Of a stretch of 64,000 nt of DNA, positions 24,476 through 32,021 are shown piece by piece. The translations under genes were made by a program, and so were the position numbers. Source of the DNA: Mesobacterium_A hydrothermale (lineage in GTDB: Bacteria > Pseudomonadota > Alphaproteobacteria > Rhodobacterales > Rhodobacteraceae); the NCBI RefSeq assembly GCF_035818635.1, contig NZ_JAYLLH010000008.1:95096-159095 (forward strand), in the 5' to 3' direction. The notes beneath the pieces are model-generated. The model saw only the letters and a list, made by a program, of their open reading frames with translations. It did no database searches and was not told the origin of the DNA. Positions within the stretch are counted from its first letter, which is position 1; each line of letters starts with the position of its first letter.

Positions 24476-24955
24476 TCAGAACATCCGCTTGGGCACATCG
24501 GTCTTCCAGACCAGCTTGTGTGCCGCCACCGCGCCGACGTGGATCACCACCAGGGCGATCAGGATCGGTTTCATGATCTCGTGCACTTCGCCGATGCTGC
24601 CGCTGGCGGTGAACCAGGCCACCATCCCGCTGACCGGCATCAGGATCATGATCGCGTAAAGCGCCAGGTGCCCGACGACCGCCAACTTCTTGAACAGTTC
24701 CGGTTCGTTCTCGGGGGCCGCAGGCGCGCCCAGGCGGACCTTCAGCGCCATCCGCCACAGCGCGAAGACCAGAACGCCCGCGCCCATCGCGATATGCCCG
24801 ATGACAACCCAATTGTAGTCATAGACCCCGTCCCGGACGACCCCGCGAAAGGCGCGGCCGATTTCCTCGAACAGGGTATAGTTCAGCGCGATCATTCCCA
24901 CGACCGCCCAGTGCAGGACCTTTTGCAGGCCCGTGTATCCCGCCGCGACCTTCAT
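24476..24955 (-). CDS. Cytochrome b561-type membrane protein
   Basis: A 159-residue four-helix membrane cytochrome. The haem-ligating His residues of the family are seen in KVLHWAVVGM, NWVVIGHIAMGAG, VVGHLALYAIM and LVVIHVGAVAAHKLVW. Such proteins pass electrons between the quinone pool and periplasmic acceptors or superoxide. ATG 24955 overlaps the galB stop (TGATG) and the gene is followed 11 nt later by ligK, so it is embedded in the aromatic operon. None of the known 4,5-cleavage enzymes needs such a partner, making its role here unexplained; keeping Fe(II) enzymes reduced or serving a membrane oxidase are guesses. Confidence 0.85.
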   Translation of the reverse strand: MKVAAGYTGLQKVLHWAVVGMIALNYTLFEEIGRAFRGVVRDGVYDYNWVVIGHIAMGAGVLVFALWRMALKVRLGAPAAPENEPELFKKLAVVGHLALYAIMILMPVSGMVAWFTASGSIGEVHEIMKPILIALVVIHVGAVAAHKLVWKTDVPKRMF

Positions 24956-25692
24956 CAGTCCAACTCGTCCACGGTGCGCGGGAAAATCGCCTGGAAGCCC
25001 TCGGCATAGCGGCAATCGCGCCCGCCCGACATGCCGCCAGAGTTGCGGCGGAAATGGTTGCCGCGGTTCTGGGCGACGTTTTCATAGAAGTGCCACAGGT
25101 GCTCTTGGCCCTGCATGCACTGGATCGCGGCCCATTTCTTGTCCCACACCGGGGTGATGTCCAGGAACACGTTGGGCTTCCATTCCATCTGTTCGGTCTG
25201 GTGCGGCTCGAACAGGTACAGCTGCGGCGCGCCCAGCACCTTCTGGCCGGGGTTGTGGCCCCAGGCCTGCGCCACCATCCGCGCCTCCAGCGCGAAATCG
25301 GTCGTGCGCATGTGGTCGGTGTTGTAGGGGTCCCATTTCGAATGGCTGAACATGAACTTGGGCTGCACTTCGCGGATGATGTCGACCATCTGCTCCAGCG
25401 TTTCGCGGCCCAGGTCCAGCGGATAGTCGCCGCGGTCCAGGAAGCGGATATCGGTCACCCCCAGCGCGGCGGCGGCGTTCTCGGCCTCTTCGCGGCGTGC
25501 GGCCTTCACCCGCTCCAGCGTCATACCGTCCTGTTTCCAAAGCTTGGCGCTTTCGCCGCGTTCACCGTAGCTTAGGCAAACGACGGTAACGTCGTAGCCC
25601 TTGGACTGGTGCAGCGCGATCGCACCGCCCGCCCGCCAGACGAAGTCGGCGGAATGGGCGCTGATCACAAGCGCGGTTTTCTTGTCGGACAT
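24955..25692 (-). CDS. galB: 4-oxalomesaconate hydratase, PIG-L type
   Basis: A 245-residue PIG-L/LmbE-fold metalloenzyme that adds water to 4-oxalomesaconate, giving 4-carboxy-4-hydroxy-2-oxoadipate. The metal motif, usually AHPDDE, has the GalB form SAHSADFVWRAGGAIALH near residue 11. Other GalB markers are VVCLSYGERGESAKLW, IRFLDRGDYPLDL and MFSHSKWDPYNTDHMRTTDF with two further metal ligands. Sphingomonads use an unrelated amidohydrolase-fold hydratase, LigJ, for the same step, which I do not see here. ATG 25692 (MSDKKTALVI) is preceded by GGGAGA. It is the first gene of the operon and divergent from the LysR gene. Confidence 0.88.
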   Translation of the reverse strand: MSDKKTALVISAHSADFVWRAGGAIALHQSKGYDVTVVCLSYGERGESAKLWKQDGMTLERVKAARREEAENAAAALGVTDIRFLDRGDYPLDLGRETLEQMVDIIREVQPKFMFSHSKWDPYNTDHMRTTDFALEARMVAQAWGHNPGQKVLGAPQLYLFEPHQTEQMEWKPNVFLDITPVWDKKWAAIQCMQGQEHLWHFYENVAQNRGNHFRRNSGGMSGGRDCRYAEGFQAIFPRTVDELD

Positions 25693-25741
25693 GGGTTTCT
25701 CCCGGTTTCTTGGGCGGTGTCTTTGCGGCGGAGATTGCATA

Positions 25742-25755
25742 AAACCATCGGGTTT
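25742..25755. promoter_or_regulatory. Inverted repeat in galB-lysR divergent promoter
   Basis: AAACC-ATCG-GGTTT is a perfect 5-bp inverted repeat midway in the 114-bp spacer between galB and the LysR gene. LysR regulators usually bind such interrupted dyads in a divergent promoter. It is short, so support comes mainly from position. Confidence 0.4.
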
Positions 25756-25806
25756 GCCTATTTCGATTAAGGCCGGTAGCATAAGTTTTCGCTATTAGGG
25801 TCTGCC

Positions 25807-27006
25807 ATGGACTTCCCCAACCTTCGCCACATGCGCGTGTTCCAGGAGGCGGTGCTGAGCGGTTCGGTTTCCGAGGCCGCGGCGCGCTGCCACCTGTCGC
25901 AACCCGCCGCGACACAGGCCATCCGCAAGCTGGAGTCCGAGCTGGGCACCACGCTGCTGGTGCGGCGGATGCGGCGGTTCGCGCCGACGCCCACCGGGGC
26001 GCTGTTCGTGCGCCGGGTCAGCACGGCGCTGGAACACCTGGCGCAGGGCGCGCGCAACGCGACGCGGGGCGGCAAGGGGCGCGCGGGGTTCGACCGGTTG
26101 CTGACGGCGGCGCAGCTGCGCGCGCTGATCGCCATCGCCGCCACCGGCAGCTTCACCATCGCGGCGCGCTCTCTCGACCTGTCGCAACCGACGATTCATC
26201 GTGCTGCGCGGGGGTTGGAGGACCTCTGCGCCTTGCCGCTGTTCCGGGCGACACCTTCGGGGGTGGAACTGACGCCGGCGGCGCAGACCTTTACCCAGAG
26301 CGCCAAGCTGGCGCAGGCCGAAATCCGGCAGGGCATCGAAGAAATCGCGGCGGAACTGGGGGATACGCGCAGCACCTTCCGGCTGGGCAGCCTGCCGCTG
26401 GCGCGGTCCACCATCGTGCCGCGCGCGACCCACGCGCTGATCACGGCCAACGCGGGCGTGCAGGTGCGGGTGATCGACGGACGGTATACGGAACTGCTGC
26501 GCAGCCTGCGCGAAGGCGATCTGGACTGCCTGATCGGGGCCCTGCGCGACCCCGCCCCGGCCGAGGACGTGACGCAGGAACCGCTGTTCCGCGACGCGCT
26601 GGTGGTGGTGGCGCACCCGTCGCACCCGCTGGTGGGGCGACACGGGCTGACGCTGGAAGATACCCTGTCTTTTCCGTGGGTTGCGCCGCCGCGTGAAACC
26701 CCGGCGGGGCAATACCTGTTCGACACGCTGCGCATTCAGGACCTGCCGGAAACCCCGGTGCGGGTGGTATCGTCATCGCTGGTGATGCTGCGCGGGATGC
26801 TGGCCGAGGGGCCCTATATCTCGCTGATTTCCCGCCACCAGATCGCGATCGAGGCCGCGGCGGGGAATTTCGCCGCGCTGGATATCGCGCTGGAGGGCAG
26901 CGCCCGGCCCATCGGGCTGACCTATCGCACCGGGTGGCGACCAACGCGGATGCAGCAGCGCTATCTTGACCTGCTGCGGCAGGCATCGCGCGGCCTGGGG
27001 GAATAA
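25807..27006 (+). CDS. LysR-family regulator with duplicated DNA-binding domain
   Basis: A 399-residue regulator, about 100 residues longer than ordinary LysR proteins. The extra length is a second winged helix-turn-helix. The first domain is about residues 5-70 (MRVFQEAVLSGSVSEAAARC, LSQPAATQAIRKLESELGTT). The second is about 97-160 (QLRALIAIAATGSFTIAARS, LDLSQPTIHRAARGLEDLCA). The effector-binding domain follows from about residue 185 (FRLGSLPLARSTIVPRATHA onward). Divergent placement from galB and just upstream of the second ligAB operon makes it the likely regulator of both. An aromatic acid or pathway intermediate would be the expected inducer, which is inference. Confidence 0.9.
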   Translation: MDFPNLRHMRVFQEAVLSGSVSEAAARCHLSQPAATQAIRKLESELGTTLLVRRMRRFAPTPTGALFVRRVSTALEHLAQGARNATRGGKGRAGFDRLLTAAQLRALIAIAATGSFTIAARSLDLSQPTIHRAARGLEDLCALPLFRATPSGVELTPAAQTFTQSAKLAQAEIRQGIEEIAAELGDTRSTFRLGSLPLARSTIVPRATHALITANAGVQVRVIDGRYTELLRSLREGDLDCLIGALRDPAPAEDVTQEPLFRDALVVVAHPSHPLVGRHGLTLEDTLSFPWVAPPRETPAGQYLFDTLRIQDLPETPVRVVSSSLVMLRGMLAEGPYISLISRHQIAIEAAAGNFAALDIALEGSARPIGLTYRTGWRPTRMQQRYLDLLRQASRGLGE

Positions 27007-27403
27007 TCCGTCTATTCAGACAGGCTATGACCGGCGGCTGCCCGCAGGTGGTCAGATTTTGTTAACAAACTGAATTTCATCAGCAAACCCGGCATGCACA
27101 TTGTATGCACATCCTATGCACAATCCATGCGCACAAGGATGCGCCTGCCGATGCAGCACACCGGGCGACACCAAACCGCCAGACGGCGAAACATGTGCCC
27201 ACCCTGGCCGCCCCCCTCGCCCCCCGCACCAGTCGCCGGGCCGCCGGACCACCGTGTCCGGACGCACCGCCCGCACGCCCCCTATAGCAATTTCCAATAC
27301 ACTCACGCGCCTTTCAATTGGGCCAGCGCGGCCCCAGTTGCTACCTCTCTGCCACGAGAGAGGACCGGCTGGCCGCGCCAGCCCAACCGACAAGGAGTGC
27401 CAA
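27007..27403. promoter_or_regulatory. Control region of second ligAB-ligC operon
   Basis: The 397-bp region between the LysR gene and ligA copy 2 carries no gene. At 27058-27069 TTTGTTAACAAA is a perfect 12-bp palindrome. From 27094 to about 27161 the element ATGCAC or a variant recurs at 27094, 27105, 27116, 27127, 27139 and 27151, a spacing of 11 to 12 bp, close to one DNA turn. The remaining stretch to the AAGGAG ribosome-binding site at about 27391 is C-rich. The phased repeats all face one side of the helix and look like an activator or repressor array. Confidence 0.6.
27094..27161. repeat. Helically phased ATGCAC repeats
   Basis: Six copies of ATGC followed by A/G and C/G, in the direct orientation, start at 27094, 27105, 27116, 27127, 27139 and 27151. 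The first three (ATGCACATTGT, ATGCACATCCT, ATGCACAATCC) are the most alike; the last three are degenerate. Each unit is 11 or 12 bp. Confidence 0.65.
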
Positions 27404-27793
27404 ATGGAAAAAGACTACGAGGACATTCCCGGCACCTTCGTCTTCGACGCCGACCGGTCGCGCGAGGGCTATCACCTGAACCAGTTCTGCATTTCCCTGC
27501 GGCTGCAGAAGAACCGTGATGCCTTCAACGCCGACGAGGAAGCCTATCTGGACAAGTACCCGATGACGGCGGACCAGCGCGAGGCGGTGCTGAAGCGCGA
27601 CTGGAACCGGCTGCTCGAACTGGGCGGGAACATCTATTACACCTCGAAACTGGCCGCCAACGACGGGATCAACTTCCAGAACCTTGCCGGGATCATGACC
27701 GGCATGGGCGTCGAGGCCTATCGCGACATGATGCTGCACGGCGGCCGGTCGATCGAGGGCAACCGTTACAAATCTGAATGGGAGGACGAGTGA
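27404..27793 (+). CDS. ligA: Protocatechuate 4,5-dioxygenase alpha subunit, copy 2
   Basis: A 129-residue LigA-type small subunit. Family segments are IPGTFVFDADRSREGYHLNQ, FCISLRLQKNRDAFNADEEA and the signature LLELGGNIYYTSKLAANDG. It is ten residues longer than copy 1 and differs at most variable positions; the C-terminal tail (MLHGGRSIEGNRYKSEWEDE) is a feature of classical protocatechuate LigA proteins. AAGGAG lies 8 nt before ATG 27404. The stop codon overlaps the ligB start (TGATG), so translation is coupled. First gene of a plus-strand operon ligA-ligB-ligC. Confidence 0.9.
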   Translation: MEKDYEDIPGTFVFDADRSREGYHLNQFCISLRLQKNRDAFNADEEAYLDKYPMTADQREAVLKRDWNRLLELGGNIYYTSKLAANDGINFQNLAGIMTGMGVEAYRDMMLHGGRSIEGNRYKSEWEDE

Positions 27794-28674
27794 TGGCACG
27801 GATCATCGCCGGCGTGGGCTGTTCCCACGTCCCCGCAATCGGTGTCGCCATGGACACGCATATCACCGATCAGCCCTATTGGCAGCCGGTCTTCAAGGGG
27901 TTTGAAAAAAGCCGCGCGTGGATGAAGGACAACACGCCCGACGTGATCTTCCTTGTCTACAACGACCACTGCACCGCGTTCGACGCATCGTGCATCCCGA
28001 CCTTCGCGCTGGGGGCGGCAGCGGAATTCCAGCCCGCCGACGAAGGCTGGGGCCCGCGCCCTGTGCCGGTGGTGAAGAACCACCAGAAACTGGCGAGCCA
28101 TATTGCGCAGTCGCTGATCCTGGACGAATTCGACATGACCATCATGAACGAGATGGAGGTCGACCACGGGCTGACCGTACCGCTGTCGGTGATGTTCGGC
28201 GACAAGACACCCGAAGACGACTGGCCCTGCCTTGTGATCCCGCTGGCGGTCAATGTGGTGCAGTACCCTGCCCCCACCGGGAACCGCTGTTACAACCTTG
28301 GGAAGGCCATCCGCCGCGCGATCGAAAGCTATCCCGAAGATCTGAACGTGATGATTTTCGGCACCGGCGGCATGAGCCACCAGTTGCAATACAAGCGCGC
28401 CGGCCTGATCAACCCGGAATGGGACAACGCGTTCCTTGACCGGCTGACCAGCGACCCGGTGGGGCTGAGCCAGATTCCCCATGTCGAATACCTGCGCGAA
28501 GCCGGGTCCGAAGGCGTGGAAATGGTGATGTGGCACGTCATGCGCGGCGCGCTGGAAGACAACGTGGTCGAGGTGCACCGCCATTATCACGTCCCCGCGT
28601 CGAACACCGCCGTGGGCCATATCATCCTGGAAAACCGTTCGTATCACGACGCCCGCAAGATCGCGGCGGAATAG
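27793..28674 (+). CDS. ligB: Extradiol ring-cleavage dioxygenase beta subunit, copy 2
   Basis: A 293-residue LigB-type catalytic subunit. Predicted Fe(II) ligands are His 12 (GVGCSHVPAIG), His 59 (LVYNDHCTAF) and the Glu in GSEGVEMVMWHVMRG; the acid-base His is in IFGTGGMSHQLQYKRAGL. It shares the same scaffold as copy 1 but has distinct residues around the active site, for instance CTAFDASCIPTF after His 59 against GLGFFLDKMPTF in copy 1. ATG 27793 is within the ligA stop overlap. Followed 12 nt later by ligC, which dehydrogenates its product, so this copy is the stronger candidate for the protocatechuate enzyme. Confidence 0.9.
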   Translation: MARIIAGVGCSHVPAIGVAMDTHITDQPYWQPVFKGFEKSRAWMKDNTPDVIFLVYNDHCTAFDASCIPTFALGAAAEFQPADEGWGPRPVPVVKNHQKLASHIAQSLILDEFDMTIMNEMEVDHGLTVPLSVMFGDKTPEDDWPCLVIPLAVNVVQYPAPTGNRCYNLGKAIRRAIESYPEDLNVMIFGTGGMSHQLQYKRAGLINPEWDNAFLDRLTSDPVGLSQIPHVEYLREAGSEGVEMVMWHVMRGALEDNVVEVHRHYHVPASNTAVGHIILENRSYHDARKIAAE

Positions 28675-28686
28675 GAAGGAAAAGAC

Positions 28687-29631
28687 ATGCGGATTTGTGT
28701 CGCTGGCGCCTATGGCGCTTTCGGGATCAAGCACCTTGACGCGCTGGCCAATATCGACGGCGTGACCGTGACCTCGGTCATGGGGCCGACCCGGGCCAAG
28801 ATCGACGCACTGGCCGCCGAGCGGGGCATCGGCCACGCCGCCACCACGCTGGAGGACTGCATCGCCCGCGATGACGTGGACGCGGTGATCCTGGCCACGC
28901 CCACCCAGTTGCACGCCGCACAGGCCATTGCCTGCATGAAGGCCGGCAAGCCGGTGCTGGTGGAAATCCCGATGGCGGATTCGCTGGCCGATTCCGAAGA
29001 GATCGTGCGCGTCCAGCGCGAGACCGGGGTTCTGGCCATGGCCGGCCAGGTGCGCCGCTTCAACCCGTCGCACCAGTGGATCCACAACAAGATCGTGGCC
29101 GGCGAGCTGAAGGTCCAGCAGATGGACGTGCAGACCTATTTCTTCCGCCGGTCGAACATGAACGCCAAGGGCGAGCCGCGATCCTGGACCGACCATCTGC
29201 TGTGGCACCACGCCTGCCACACGGTTGATCTGTTCCAGTACCAGACCGGCGAAACCGTGTCGCAGTGCTACGGCCTGGAAGGCCCGCACCACCCTGATCT
29301 GGGCATCGCGATGGACATGTCCATCGGCATGAAGACGCCGTCGGGTGCGATCTGCACCCTGTCGCTGTCGTTCAACAACGACGGGCCGCTGGGCACGTTC
29401 TTTCGCTATATCTGCGACAACGGCACCTATATCGCCCGCTATGACGACCTTTATGACGGGCGCGAGAACCAGATCGACCTGTCGGACGTGGCGGTGTCGA
29501 ACAACGGGATCGAACTGATCGACCGCGAATTCGTTGCCGCGATCCAGGAAGGCCGCGAGCCCAACGGCTCTGTCGCCCAGGTTCTGGAGGCGATGCGCAC
29601 ACTGGACCGGATCGAAAAGAGCTTCGCCTGA
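28687..29631 (+). CDS. ligC: 4-carboxy-2-hydroxymuconate-6-semialdehyde dehydrogenase
   Basis: A 314-residue Gfo/Idh/MocA-type NAD(P)-dependent oxidoreductase. The N-terminal Rossmann motif is CVAGAYGAFGIKHLDAL; the dinucleotide domain continues through DAVILATPTQLHAAQAIACM and the EIPMADSLADSEE segment (family motif EKP-like). The C-terminal half contains the catalytic-region HHACHTVDLFQYQTGE. LigC oxidises the cyclic hemiacetal of the ring-cleavage product to 2-pyrone-4,6-dicarboxylate, the substrate of LigI encoded at 21706-22596. GGAAGGAAAAGAC precedes ATG 28687. A terminator follows the gene. Confidence 0.9.
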   Translation: MRICVAGAYGAFGIKHLDALANIDGVTVTSVMGPTRAKIDALAAERGIGHAATTLEDCIARDDVDAVILATPTQLHAAQAIACMKAGKPVLVEIPMADSLADSEEIVRVQRETGVLAMAGQVRRFNPSHQWIHNKIVAGELKVQQMDVQTYFFRRSNMNAKGEPRSWTDHLLWHHACHTVDLFQYQTGETVSQCYGLEGPHHPDLGIAMDMSIGMKTPSGAICTLSLSFNNDGPLGTFFRYICDNGTYIARYDDLYDGRENQIDLSDVAVSNNGIELIDREFVAAIQEGREPNGSVAQVLEAMRTLDRIEKSFA

Positions 29632-29641
29632 CGCTCCCTGA

Positions 29642-29675
29642 CCGGGGTGTGCCAGGTGCATGCCCCGGCCTTTTT
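29642..29675 (+). terminator. Rho-independent terminator after ligC
   Basis: CCGGGG (29642-29647) pairs with CCCCGG (29663-29668), with further pairing in the loop, followed by CCTTTTT. It is 10 bp after the ligC stop codon and ends the ligA-ligB-ligC transcript before the tRNA gene. Confidence 0.75.
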
Positions 29676-29753
29676 CCCTGCGGGCACAAGAGATTGCAGC
29701 GAAGCCGCAATTTCTGCTTGTCATCGCCCGCCCTCCCCCATAGACAGGCCAGC

Positions 29754-29843
29754 GGAGACGTGGCCGAGTGGTCGAAGGCGCTCCCCTGCTAAGGGAGTAG
29801 ACGGGAAACCGTCTCGAGGGTTCGAATCCCTTCGTCTCCGCCA
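29754..29843 (+). tRNA. tRNA-Ser (GCU)
   Basis: A 90-nt gene including encoded CCA. The acceptor GGAGACG pairs with CGTCTCC, the D arm is GGCCGAGTGGTCGAAGGC, and the anticodon stem CTCCC/GGGAG encloses CTGCTAA with anticodon GCT. A long class II variable arm (GACGGGAAACCGTC) is present, and the T arm is GAGGGTTCGAATCCCTT. It decodes AGC and AGU. A decayed integrase gene begins 99 bp downstream, so the gene was probably an integration target. Confidence 0.95.
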
Positions 29844-29942
29844 CTTGACCTGTAACCCACTGGTCAATCTACAGTTTTCCAAGAGCGAAACTGGCAAATC
29901 CGGCTCCTGCTACAGAATACTGCTACAGTGGGAGCGCCAAGG

Positions 29943-30627
29943 ATGGGCATTACTCCGCATCTCGTGCTTCGCGGCACGACATATTATTTTCGCATGGCCG
30001 TGCCCCGCCACCTCGTCAAAAAGGTGGGTCGGGCCGAAGTCTCGACCTCTCTGAGAACTGTTCATCGCAAGGAGGCGACGCTAAGATGTCGCTATCTAAG
30101 CAATTCGTTGGACGTTTATTTTCAGGGGCTTGGAATGCAAGATGGCCCGAGCATTGAGGACATTGACGCCGAGATATAGGCGTACTTCCAGCGGGCGCTG
30201 AACTGGTCGCTGGAATACACCGAGGTGTTCATGGACGATCCGACGCTTGATGCTGACGCAGAAGCGGCAGGGATGCCTGATCTGATCGGGCACTATCAGG
30301 CCCAGCTCAAGTCCGGCAAGTTCAGTCAAGCCGTGCAGAGCGATGCAAGCGACCTTCTGGCTCCCTTACTCCCCATCGGAGGCAAGGCCGACCTGACACG
30401 CCTGTCGCGGTATCGTGCAAGCGAAGATCGAACAGTTCCGCCGCCTCATGGGGGATTTGACAGGGGACTACTCCGGCCTTGGTCAAGGCGATCCGCGATT
30501 TGCGGGGATGGCCGCGACGGGCTATCCGCCGCTGGCGGGTGATGAGGACGAAACAGACGGCGAAACATTGCAATCAATTGCAACGCGGTTCCGCGCTCAT
30601 AAAGAAGAAGTCGGTGACCTGTTGTGA
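29943..30627 (+). pseudogene. Decayed tyrosine recombinase, N-terminal remnant
   Basis: The frame from ATG 29943 begins MGITPHLVLRGTTYYFRMAV, the DUF6538-type arm-binding start found in many phage integrases. It is stopped by TAG at 30177-30179, but coding character continues in the same frame (AYFQRALNWSLEYTEVFMDD). After about 30410 it shifts to another frame (KIEQFRRLMGDLTGDYSGLG) that ends at 30627. The catalytic domain is entirely missing. It lies just after tRNA-Ser(GCU), so it is the remnant of an element that used that gene. Its last codons overlap the tcuA start. Premature stop, frameshift and truncation together make it non-functional. Confidence 0.8.
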
Positions 30628-32021
30628 GCCTGTCCGAGACCCCCGATATTGTCGTGATCGGCGGCGGCAATGCCGCGCTTTGTGCCGCAATCACCGCCGC
30701 CGAGGCAGGTGCCCGCGTGCTGATCCTTGAAGCCGCGCCAAAGGCCTATCGCGGCGGCAATTCCCGCCACACGCGGAACTTTCGCTGTATGCATCATGGG
30801 CCGCTGGGCCCGCTGGTCGACAGCTACACCGAAGAGGAATACCTGGCTGACCTGCTGAAAGTCACCGGCGGCAAGACCCACGAAGGATTGGCGCGACTGG
30901 CGATCCGCACGTCCGAGGAATGCCTGCCCTGGATGGATGCGCATGGCGTGCGCTTTCAGCCGTCGCTGTCGGGCACCCTGTCTTTGGCGCGGACCAACGC
31001 GTTTTTCCTGGGCGGCGGCAAGGGGTTGGTCAACGCCTACTACCGCACCGCTGAAAAGCTGGGGGTGCAGGTGGCCTATGAGGCGTCGGTGACCCATCTG
31101 GAGCTGACCGAAGACCGGATCGACTATATCGACTACACCCAAGACGGCGGCACCCACCGCATCGCACCGAAATCGGTCATCGTCGCCTCGGGCGGATTCC
31201 AGGCCGATACCGATTGGCTGGCCCGCGCCTGGGGGCCGGCGGCAAAGAACTTTCTCATTCGCGGCACGCCCTACAATCGTGGCGTCGTGCTGGCCGATCT
31301 GCTGGCCCAGGGCGTCGAACAGGTGGGCGACCCGACGCAATGCCACGCCGTCGCCATCGACGGCCGTGCCCCAAAATTCGACGGCGGCATTGTCACGCGG
31401 CTGGATTGCGTGCCGTTTTCCATCGTCGTCAACAAGGACGCCCGGCGGTTCTATGACGAGGGCGAGGATGTCTGGCCCAAACGCTATGCGATCTGGGGGC
31501 GGCTGGTGGCCGCGCAGCCCGATCAGGTGGGCTATGTCATCATTGACGCCAAGTCGCTGAACCTGTTCATGCCCTCCGTCTTTCCGCCGATCCAGGCCGA
31601 CACGCTGGAGGAACTGGCGCAAAAGATGGGACTGCCCGCCGATGCGCTGGTGCAGACCGTGGCCGAGTTCAACGCCGCCTGCGGGGATACCTCGAGTTTT
31701 CACCCGACCGAGCTGGACGGTGTCACAACCACCGGACTGACCCCGCCCAAGACCAACTGGGCGCGTCCGACTACCGACCCGCCGTTTTACGGCTATTCGC
31801 TGCGCACGGGCGTCACCTTTACCTATCTGGGGCTGAAGGTCGACGAGCGCGCGCAATGCGCCATCGGCAATCGCCCTGTCACCAACCTGTGGGCGGCGGG
31901 CGAAACCATGGCCGGGTCGATCCTTGGCCAAGGCTACCTTGCCGGGTTCGGCATGACCATCGGAACCGTTTTCGGACGCATCGCAGGCAAGGAGGCCGCA
32001 GCCCATGCAACTGCAAACTGA
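30624..32021 (+). CDS. tcuA: FAD-dependent tricarballylate dehydrogenase
   Basis: A 465-residue flavoprotein of the fumarate reductase/succinate dehydrogenase flavoprotein family. The N-terminal dinucleotide motif is IVVIGGGNAALCAAITAAEA; FAD-binding continues with RGGNSRHTRNFRCMHHG; the C-terminal GYLAGFGMTIGTVFGRIAG motif closes the flavin site. TcuA oxidises tricarballylate to cis-aconitate, passing electrons to TcuB. The only in-frame start is GTG 30624, with a weak GGTGA ribosome-binding site, and it overlaps the last codons of the integrase remnant. Its normal upstream region, including any tcuR regulator, is thus absent. It overlaps tcuB by 17 nt. Confidence 0.88.
   Translation: MSLSETPDIVVIGGGNAALCAAITAAEAGARVLILEAAPKAYRGGNSRHTRNFRCMHHGPLGPLVDSYTEEEYLADLLKVTGGKTHEGLARLAIRTSEECLPWMDAHGVRFQPSLSGTLSLARTNAFFLGGGKGLVNAYYRTAEKLGVQVAYEASVTHLELTEDRIDYIDYTQDGGTHRIAPKSVIVASGGFQADTDWLARAWGPAAKNFLIRGTPYNRGVVLADLLAQGVEQVGDPTQCHAVAIDGRAPKFDGGIVTRLDCVPFSIVVNKDARRFYDEGEDVWPKRYAIWGRLVAAQPDQVGYVIIDAKSLNLFMPSVFPPIQADTLEELAQKMGLPADALVQTVAEFNAACGDTSSFHPTELDGVTTTGLTPPKTNWARPTTDPPFYGYSLRTGVTFTYLGLKVDERAQCAIGNRPVTNLWAAGETMAGSILGQGYLAGFGMTIGTVFGRIAGKEAAAHATAN

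Noticed and set aside
27766..29844. 692-codon open frame on the minus strand opposite ligA-ligB-ligC
   Set aside because: It is antisense to three well-recognised genes, passes through the tRNA-Ser gene and has no family resemblance; long antisense frames are expected at this G+C content.
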